Shown here: positions 15,784 through 22,501 of the stretch, piece after piece
Position numbering within the stretch: the first letter of the stretch is position 1
Layout of the letters: every line of letters begins with the position of its first letter
Assembly (NCBI GenBank): GCA_015067715.1
Contig: SVLY01000015.1
Span: 1 to 51,960 of the forward strand
Reading direction: 5' to 3'
Length of the DNA: 51,960 nucleotides
DNA from: Oscillospiraceae bacterium
GTDB taxonomy: Bacteria > Bacillota > Clostridia > Oscillospirales > QAMX01
The notes under the pieces: model-generated
The model's input: the letters and a program-made list of their open reading frames with translations, nothing else
What the model was told of the DNA's origin: nothing
Database searches by the model: none
Position numbers and translations under genes: made by a program

Positions 15784-17585
15784 AGCTTTCCGAACACCTT
15801 TCGATCTACCTCAGATCCATTAAAATGACCCTGGGTGCCAGCAAAAAATTCATGTTCTGCATTTTCGCAGACGAGGTCCTCTCTGCCGTTATGCCCTACG
15901 TTCCCGTCTGGTTTTCCGCCCGACTTGTGGACGGGCTTATTGCGGGGGACTCTGCAGACACCCTTGTGCTTCTGGCCGTGGCAGGAGTTTTTCTCACCTT
16001 TGCAATCTCCACCCTCCGAAACTTCATCACCTCCGTGGAGAGCATGGCAGAATACGACGTTTACACTCTCGAACGCTGGAGCTACTCAAAAAAGGCCCTT
16101 GAAATGGCCTACGAGAGCATAGAGGACAGGGAGACAAAGCACCTTCTCGAGCGCATCAAAAAAGAGACCCAGACCGGTTGGAACCGGTTTTACCTCTACC
16201 GCAGTTACCGGGAAATAACCTTTTCCGTCACCCAGATCCTGGCCGGCATCGGCATGAGCGCAAGCTTTTTTGCCCTCTCTTCTTTTTCCCTCTGGGGAAA
16301 GCTGGGGCTTGTGGCCCTGTTTGCCGCAACCGTTGCCGTTAATATGTTCACAGAAAACAAGGTTCAGGCCTCGAAGAACAGGTTTTGGGAATCTGCCATC
16401 GACATGAACGTCCTCGACGACAAATGCTCAAGCTTTATCAAGGACTACACCTCCGGAATGGACATCCGCCTTTACGGCATGGAGGACAATCTGGACACCA
16501 TAATGTACTCCTGCGACAGAAAATTCGGCATGGAGGGCGCAAAACAGCGCATGAAGGAAAGCCTTATGAAGCTTCCCTCGGACTTCATGCTCCAGGGGCT
16601 GAAACTTGCCCTTTACGCCGTGCTTATCTCTGCGGCGCTTCTCGGCGAGGTCAGCGTGGGCTCGATTGCAAAGTACGTTTCCTGCGTAATTCTGGTTTTG
16701 GGCGCGTTTAACGAGCTTGCAAGAATACTCACCATAACCGCCACTAACAACCACTATCTGAAGCGGTACTTCTCCTATTTCGACATTCCAAACAATATGT
16801 ACCAGGGCTCTCTCACCGTTGAAAAGCGAGACGACGCCGAATACGACGTTGAGTTTGAAAACGTAAGCTTCAAATACCCCGGAAGCGAGACTTACGCTTT
16901 GAAAAACGTGAGCCTTAAATTCCGCGTGGGACAGAAGCTTGCAGTGGTGGGAGAAAACGGAAGCGGAAAGACCACCTTCATAAAGCTCCTCTGCCGTCTC
17001 TACGACCCAACCGAGGGTCGCATACTGCTCAACGGCGTGGACATCAAAAAATACGACTACGACGAGTATATGTCCATTTTCTCCGTTGTTTTCCAGGATT
17101 TCCGGCTGTTCTCCTTCACTCTGGGGCAGAACGTTGCCACCGCATCGAATTACGACCCCGAAAAAGTCACCGACGCCCTGGAAAAATCCGGCTTTTCCCA
17201 AAGGCTTTCTGAGCTTCCCCACGGGCTGGACACTTATCTTTACAGGGACGTCTCCGACTCCGGAATCGAGCTCTCCGGCGGCGAGGCTCAAAAGATCGCC
17301 CTTGCCCGCGCGCTGTACAAAAACGCGCCGTTCCTTGTGCTGGACGAGCCCACAGCCGCCCTTGACCCCCTCTCCGAGGCCGAGATCTACGCCCGGTTCA
17401 ACGAGATCGCCGGCATAAGAACCGCCATCTACATTTCCCACAGGCTCTCCTCCACCCGTTTCTGCGACGATATTCTGGTCTTCCACAACGGAAACGTCAT
17501 TCAGCGCGGCAGCCACGACGAGCTTGTCTCGTCCAACGGAAAATACGCCGAGCTCTGGAACGCCCAGGCACAGTATTATAAGTAA
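15780..17585 (+). CDS. ABC exporter half-transporter, pair 2 member B
   Basis: A 601-residue half-transporter whose ATG overlaps the stop of its partner by 4 nt, so the two are coupled and probably heterodimerise. Coupling motif MDIRLYGMED; ATPase with Walker A GENGSGKTT, signature LSGGEAQK, Walker B FLVLDEPTAALDP and H-loop IYISHRLSS. All catalytic motifs are intact. It is the last gene of the cluster; a strong terminator follows 8 nt after its stop. Confidence 0.92.
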   Translation: MKLSEHLSIYLRSIKMTLGASKKFMFCIFADEVLSAVMPYVPVWFSARLVDGLIAGDSADTLVLLAVAGVFLTFAISTLRNFITSVESMAEYDVYTLERWSYSKKALEMAYESIEDRETKHLLERIKKETQTGWNRFYLYRSYREITFSVTQILAGIGMSASFFALSSFSLWGKLGLVALFAATVAVNMFTENKVQASKNRFWESAIDMNVLDDKCSSFIKDYTSGMDIRLYGMEDNLDTIMYSCDRKFGMEGAKQRMKESLMKLPSDFMLQGLKLALYAVLISAALLGEVSVGSIAKYVSCVILVLGAFNELARILTITATNNHYLKRYFSYFDIPNNMYQGSLTVEKRDDAEYDVEFENVSFKYPGSETYALKNVSLKFRVGQKLAVVGENGSGKTTFIKLLCRLYDPTEGRILLNGVDIKKYDYDEYMSIFSVVFQDFRLFSFTLGQNVATASNYDPEKVTDALEKSGFSQRLSELPHGLDTYLYRDVSDSGIELSGGEAQKIALARALYKNAPFLVLDEPTAALDPLSEAEIYARFNEIAGIRTAIYISHRLSSTRFCDDILVFHNGNVIQRGSHDELVSSNGKYAELWNAQAQYYK

Positions 17586-17593
17586 AGAAAACT

Positions 17594-17633
17594 ATTCTAA
17601 GGCTCCCTCTTTGAGAGGGAGCCTTAGAATTTT
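17594..17633 (+). terminator. Terminator of the peptide cluster
   Basis: A perfect 17-bp stem (17594-17610 with 17614-17630) and a 3-nt loop, ending in TTTT. Its core GGCTCCCTCT/AGAGGGAGCC is the same palindrome that heads one of the intergenic repeat modules (163-225 and copies), so a repeat appears to have been recruited as, or derived from, a terminator. Confidence 0.9.
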
Positions 17634-17744
17634 GCCTGAAAAGATAGGATAGTGCTAAAAATAAAAGCACGTACCCAAGGCTCCCTCTCCGAGGGAGCTG
17701 GATCGGCCAAAGGCCGAGACTGAGGGAGTGAATGCACCGGCTTA

Positions 17745-17790
17745 GAAAAAGAACCCTCTTTTGTCTTCCAACAAAAGAGGGTTCTTTTTC
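17745..17790. terminator. Perfect 20-bp stem-loop, bidirectional terminator
   Basis: A 20-bp perfect stem (17745-17764 with 17771-17790) and a 6-nt loop, with A-runs on the left arm and T-runs on the right, so it can stop transcription from both directions. It lies 110 nt after the first terminator of the peptide cluster and acts as a backup or guards against antisense reading. Confidence 0.8.
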
Positions 17791-17791
17791 A

Positions 17792-17900
17792 ATGAAATTT
17801 GCCCTGCGGGCAAGTGAAATCGCTTCGCGATGAAATATTTTCTTCGTAAATGTGAAATATTCGCTGACGCGAATGTGGGCAAATTCATCTCAAATCGCCC
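17792..17900. repeat. Array of short palindromes separated by TGAAAT
   Basis: Successive small hairpins TTGCCCTGCGGGCA, CGCTTCGCG, ATTTTCTTCGTAAAT and ATTCGCTGACGCGAAT are each divided by (A/G)TGAAAT. A second array with the same punctuation lies at 25387-25560. It is not CRISPR: the units are short, irregular and each is itself a palindrome. Confidence 0.7.
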
Positions 17901-18227
17901 TACCGCAATTATTCATTATTCAATATTCATTTGTTCCCACGCATCATCCCGCTTGCCTCCTGGCAATACCGTTTCACACATTCATCGCAGCAAAAAGCCC
18001 CCCTTGCCTAAAGGGGGGTAGGGGGGATTCCGTAAGCCCTTCCCCGGCAATACCGTGCCGAAGGCAACGTTTGCGGGAGGCTGATAGCCTCCCCTACGGG
18101 CGCAAATGTAAACCGCGAGCCGTAGGGGCAGATATCATCTGCCCGCCGGAGGAACTCGCGTATCATCCCGGTTGCCCTTCCCGGCGACATCGTGCCAAAG
18201 GCAGCCTTTTCCGGACGCCCCAGGAGG

Positions 18228-18482
18228 GGCGTCCCTACGGGCAAACAGATAAACCGAACACCGTAGGGCGGGGGCTTGCTCCCGCCGAAACGTTTGGGGA
18301 TTCCCTACAGGCAGAAAGGTAAACCGCGAGCCGTAGGGGCGAACTGCGTTCGCCTGTTTTGCGTATGCCCGTAAAGATAGGAGTACCCAAGGCTCCCTCT
18401 CCGAGGGAGCTGGATCGGCCAAAGGTCGAGACTGAGGGAGTGAATGCACCGGCGTATCATCCCGCTTGCCTCCCGGCAATAC
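18228..18482 (+). repeat. Composite repeat, copy 2 (about 250 bp)
   Basis: Matches 1-256 in the same orientation, with few differences. A third, shorter relative (about 19110-19220) repeats the GCGGGGGCTTGCTCCCGC and GCGAACTGCGTTC parts. Inverted relatives make up the tandem units at 25581-26784. Confidence 0.85.
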
Positions 18483-19241
18483 CGTGCCGATGGTAACGTT
18501 TGCGGGAGGCTGATAGCCTCCCTACTAATTATAAAAGTATGCACCCCACAAGGCTTCCCCTTGTAGGGGGAGCTGTCGAGCGAAAGCGAGACTGAGGAGG
18601 TGGAGCTTGCGAAGACGTGGTTGTTCGACATTGTGCCAAAGGCGACCTCCGTGCCCCCTCCGCCCCTGCGGGGCACCTCCCCCGAGAGGGGGAGGTTTAT
18701 TTTATATGCCTGTAAAGATAGGATAGTGCTAAAAATAAAAGCACGTACCCAAGGCTCCCTCTCCGAGGGAGCTGGATCGGCCAAAGGCCGAGACTGAGGG
18801 AGTGAATGCATCGGCGTATCATCCCGGTTGCCTTTTCCGGCGACATTGTGCCGAAGGCGACGTTTGCGGGAGGATGATAGCCTCCCCTACGGGCGTAATG
18901 CGCCGCTGTTCGATACCGTGCTAAAGCCCCCCTTGCCTAAAGGGGGGTAGGGGGGATTCCGTAAGCCTTCCCCGGCAACACCGTGCCGATGCCAACGTTT
19001 TCCGGACGCCCCGGGAGGGGCGTCCCTACGGGCTCTCCCCGCAACATTGTGCCGACGGCAACGTTTGCGGGAGGCTGATAGCCTCCCCTACGGGCACGAA
19101 GACCAACCTCGTACCGTAGGGCGGGGGCTTGCTCCCGCCGAAACGTTTGGGGATTCCCTACAGGCAGAAAGGTAAACCGCGAGCCGTACGGGGCGAACTG
19201 CGTTCACCTGTCTTGCGCGTCCTCCCGTCCCCACCCTTGAC

Positions 19242-19275
19242 CAGCCTGTGTTTTCCGTTGCAAAACACAGGCTTT
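19242..19275 (+). terminator. Hairpin overlapping the next promoter
   Basis: AGCCTGTGTTTT, loop CCGTTGC, AAAACACAGGCT and TTTT form a 12-bp stem with a short T-run. Its loop and right arm contain the TTGCAA -35 element and the first part of the spacer of the promoter at 19258-19286. It can act as a terminator for transcription entering from the repeats. Confidence 0.6.
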
Positions 19276-19286
19276 TGTGCTATAAT
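19258..19286 (+). promoter_or_regulatory. Sigma-A promoter of the glycoside hydrolase operon
   Basis: TTGCAA (19258-19263), exactly 17 bp, TATAAT (19281-19286), then CAAA. It shares the preceding TTTTCCGTTGCAAAA context with the promoter at 932, which also drives an operon with a related hydrolase. Confidence 0.85.
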
Positions 19287-19327
19287 CAAAAAAATAATCA
19301 CTTGATCTTTTATCGGGAGGTGTGACT

Positions 19328-22300
19328 ATGAACACCGAAAGCATTAAGCATGAATTTATATCCCCTTCTGCACAATACAGAGGTAAGCCATTTTGGTCCT
19401 GGAACGGCGAGCTCAGAGGGGAAGAGCTTGTCCGCCAGGCCGGAATTATGAAAGAAATGGGTCTGGGCGGGTTTTTTATGCACTCCAGAGCCGGACTTAT
19501 TACGGAATATCTGGGGGAAGAGTGGTTTGACCTTATAAACGAGGTGGCAGATGCCGCCGAGGCAATGGGAATGGAAGCCTGGCTCTACGACGAGGACCGC
19601 TGGCCCTCGGGTTCTGCGGGGGGCAAGGTCACCGTGGACGAGCAGTACCGCATGAAGTCCCTCTACGTTTACGAGTCTGCTCCCGAAAAGTTCACGCCCC
19701 GGGAAAACACCGTTTCCGTCTTCGTTGCAAAGATGAACGGGCTCGACCTTTGGACCTACGCTCCCGTTGATGCGGACGAAAACAGCATTTCTGCCCGCAT
19801 TGCAGAGCTCTCCCCCAAGGCCGAAAACGAGCCCGGAGAGTGGAAGGTTCTGTGCTTTGCCATCGTTCCGGACGCACCCGACTCAAACTACAACGGCACA
19901 ACCTATATCGACACAATGAGCCTCAAAGCCACCCGGCGCTTCATTGAGCTCACCCACGAGGAATATAAAAAGCACTGCGGCGACAGACTTGGCCGCTCTA
20001 TCAAGGGCATCTTCACCGACGAGCCCCACCGGGGCAAGCTTTTCGACAGCGCCTACGAGGCCGACGGGGTAAAGATATGCGGCGTTTGCTGGACGGACGA
20101 TATCTTCGCTGAGTTTGAAAAGCGCTACGGCTTCGACCCCCTGCCCATCCTTCCGGAGCTTTTCTACCGTCTCCGCGGGGAAAAGGTTGCTCCCGTCAAG
20201 CTTTTCTACGTTGACCTTGCAAACGACCTGTTCCTCGAGCGCTTTGCAAAGCCCATTAACGCCTGGTGCGAGGAAAACGGCATTATCTTCACAGGCCACG
20301 TTCTCCACGAGGACAGCCTTATGAACCAGACCGTTCCCCACGGCTCGGTTATGCGTTTTTACGAGCACATGGGATACCCCGGCATCGACTGCCTGGGCGG
20401 CGACAACAGGTGCTACTGGATAGCAAAACAGCTCTCCTCCGCCGCCCGTCAGCTGGGCAAAAAGTGGCTGCTCAGCGAGCTTTACGGCTGCTCCGGCTGG
20501 CCGTTCAACTTCAAGGGACACAAGGCAATTGGCGACTGGCAGGCGCTTTTCGGCATAAATCTCCGCTGCCCCCACCTTTCCTGGTACACAATGGAGGGTG
20601 AGTCCAAGCGCGACTACCCCGCCTCCATACTCCACCAGTCTCCCTGGTACCCCGACTATTCCACGGTCGAGGACTATTTTGCCCGTTTCGGTCTGGTCAT
20701 GTCCCAGGGCGAGGCGGATTGCGACGTGCTTTTGCTCAATCCCATTGAGTCCGTCTGGTGCCAGGCATATGCCGGCTGGTCAAACTGGATCTTCAACAAT
20801 TCCCCGGACATTGCCCCCTTTGAAGAGCGCTATGCCCGTACCTTCCACATGCTCGCCGGAAACCAGATAGACTTCGACTACGGCGAGGAACAGATGATGG
20901 CCCGCATGGGCTCTGTGGAAACCGACGCTTCCGGCGAAGCTGTGCTGAAGATCGGCAAGGCATCCTATAAAACCGTTATCGTCACCAACATGATAACCAT
21001 CCGACCCTCAACACTTGACCTTCTGGAGCGCTTTACTGCTCTCGGCGGCAAGGTGATCTTTGCAGGCTTCGTCCCCGAATACGAAAACGCCATCAGATCC
21101 TCCCGCCCCGCAGAGCTTGCAAAGAAGAGCATCTGCACCGGATTTGACGAGGCTGAGCTGGTATCTGCCGTGCGGAGCGCCTCAAAGGCCCTCGTCTCCG
21201 TTGGCGCCGCCGACGGCAAGACCGAAAAGGCGGTCTTTGCCCAGGTGAGAAAGAATTTTGCCGGCGACGGATACGCCGTTGTAATTTTGAACACCGACAA
21301 GGACAACGCCAAATGCGGCCTCACTCTCCGCCTTTCCGCTCCCGCCGGGCTGAAGCTTTCCCAGTGGGACATGGAGACCGGCAAACGCTACGCTGCCGAC
21401 AGCCTTTGCTCCTTTGAAAACGGCGTTTACAGTATCTGCGCCGACCTTGCGGCCGGGGGTACGCGCTGTTTCGTGCTGACAGGCGAGGCCGAAGAGCTTC
21501 CCCCCGTTGAAGCCTATTCAACCATCTACACTGGCACCGTGACCGGAGAATTTGACTTCACCGCCTCAGAAAAGAACGTCTGCGTTCTGGATTGGGTCAG
21601 ATGGAGCTTCAACGGCGGCGAAGAGAGCGCCGAAGAAGAGGTCCTCCGGGCTGACCGCCACATCCGCGACACTCTCGGCCTTGAGCACCGGGGCGGCGGA
21701 ATGCTCCAGCCATGGTACTCAAAGCTCAACGACACAAAGCAGTACGGCAGGCTCCACCTCTCTTACGAATTCTTTATAGACGAGCTCCCCTCCGGTGAAG
21801 TTTTCCTTGCAGGCGAGCGTCCGGAGCTCAACAATTTCTGCATAAACGGCGTTCCCCTCACCGCCACGGGCATAAACGATTTCTGGATAGACGACTGCTT
21901 CAAGAAAATGCCTGTGCCCGCCTCTGCCCTCAGAGCCGGCCGCAACGAGGTCACCGCAGACGTGACCTTTATGCGCACCACAAACGTTGAAGCAATCTAT
22001 CTCGTTGGCAACTTTGGCGTTGAGCTGGACGGCACAAAGCGCACGCTCACCCCCATGCCCGAAAAGCTTGGCTGCTGTGACCTCGCAGACCGCCGTATGC
22101 CCTTCTACACCGGCGCGGTCACCTACCGGATCAATCCCGGGGATTACGGGCATATCGACTTTGAAAAGGCAGACCGAATCGTCCTCTCGCCTGTGGACCA
22201 CGTTGGCGGCTGTGCCAAGGTAAGTGCCCTTGGAAAGACCGTCGTTTTGGGCTGGGAGCCCTACGAGGCCGACGTTACCGAGGCCTTCCGCAAAAAAGCC

Positions 22301-22501
22301 CCCATCGACGTCACCGTGGTCGGCACGAGACGGAACGTTTTCGGACCCCTGCACCAGTATCCCACCCTTGCAGGTGGATGCGGCCCCGGAGATTTCGTCA
22401 CCCAGGGCGAATGGTGGACAGACAGCTACAGCCTCATCCCCTCCGGTCTACGCGGCTTTGCAATTAAGGCACAGATCAAAAAACAAGGAGAAAACAGATG
22501 A
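19328..22501 (+). CDS. Large glycoside hydrolase, GH106-like, paralogue of the gene at 2393
   Basis: A 1057-residue cytoplasmic enzyme. The ATG at 19328 lies 7 nt after GGGAGG (19315-19320); the GTG at 19322 is too close to that site. The N-terminus has the FWSWNGELRGEELVRQ and GFFMHSRAGL signatures of GH106-like TIM-barrel proteins, then WLYDEDRWPSGSAGG, GIFTDEPHRG (DE near residue 231) and FTGHVLHED (near 322). The C-terminal 300 or so residues contain two beta-sandwich segments, the last resembling a GH2-type sugar-binding domain. Motif order and spacing match the protein at 2393, but this one is about 240 residues longer. It is coupled by a 4-nt overlap to a GH2 enzyme, which points to stepwise breakdown of one oligosaccharide. 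Substrate unknown; rhamnoside cleavage is a reasonable guess from the superfamily only. Confidence 0.78.
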   Translation: MNTESIKHEFISPSAQYRGKPFWSWNGELRGEELVRQAGIMKEMGLGGFFMHSRAGLITEYLGEEWFDLINEVADAAEAMGMEAWLYDEDRWPSGSAGGKVTVDEQYRMKSLYVYESAPEKFTPRENTVSVFVAKMNGLDLWTYAPVDADENSISARIAELSPKAENEPGEWKVLCFAIVPDAPDSNYNGTTYIDTMSLKATRRFIELTHEEYKKHCGDRLGRSIKGIFTDEPHRGKLFDSAYEADGVKICGVCWTDDIFAEFEKRYGFDPLPILPELFYRLRGEKVAPVKLFYVDLANDLFLERFAKPINAWCEENGIIFTGHVLHEDSLMNQTVPHGSVMRFYEHMGYPGIDCLGGDNRCYWIAKQLSSAARQLGKKWLLSELYGCSGWPFNFKGHKAIGDWQALFGINLRCPHLSWYTMEGESKRDYPASILHQSPWYPDYSTVEDYFARFGLVMSQGEADCDVLLLNPIESVWCQAYAGWSNWIFNNSPDIAPFEERYARTFHMLAGNQIDFDYGEEQMMARMGSVETDASGEAVLKIGKASYKTVIVTNMITIRPSTLDLLERFTALGGKVIFAGFVPEYENAIRSSRPAELAKKSICTGFDEAELVSAVRSASKALVSVGAADGKTEKAVFAQVRKNFAGDGYAVVILNTDKDNAKCGLTLRLSAPAGLKLSQWDMETGKRYAADSLCSFENGVYSICADLAAGGTRCFVLTGEAEELPPVEAYSTIYTGTVTGEFDFTASEKNVCVLDWVRWSFNGGEESAEEEVLRADRHIRDTLGLEHRGGGMLQPWYSKLNDTKQYGRLHLSYEFFIDELPSGEVFLAGERPELNNFCINGVPLTATGINDFWIDDCFKKMPVPASALRAGRNEVTADVTFMRTTNVEAIYLVGNFGVELDGTKRTLTPMPEKLGCCDLADRRMPFYTGAVTYRINPGDYGHIDFEKADRIVLSPVDHVGGCAKVSALGKTVVLGWEPYEADVTEAFRKKAPIDVTVVGTRRNVFGPLHQYPTLAGGCGPGDFVTQGEWWTDSYSLIPSGLRGFAIKAQIKKQGENR

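Larger units (their letters stand above)
17586..19257. repeat. Intergenic mosaic of hairpin repeats, 1.7 kb
   Basis: There is no gene here. The stretch contains further copies of the modules seen at 1-930. GGCTCCCTCTCCGAGGGAGC blocks lie at 17677-17739, 18389-18451 and 18751-18813. CCCCCTTGCCTAAAGGGGG blocks lie at about 17993-18040 and 18925-18965, and a GGGGCACCTCCCCCGAGAGG block at about 18651-18699. Several GGGAGGCTGATAGCCTCCC hairpins end in CTACGGG. Two blocks (17635-17739 and 18709-18813) also share a preceding ATAGGATAGTGCTAAAAAT segment. Nearly every module ends at CCCTAC or begins at GTAGGG. Confidence 0.85.
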
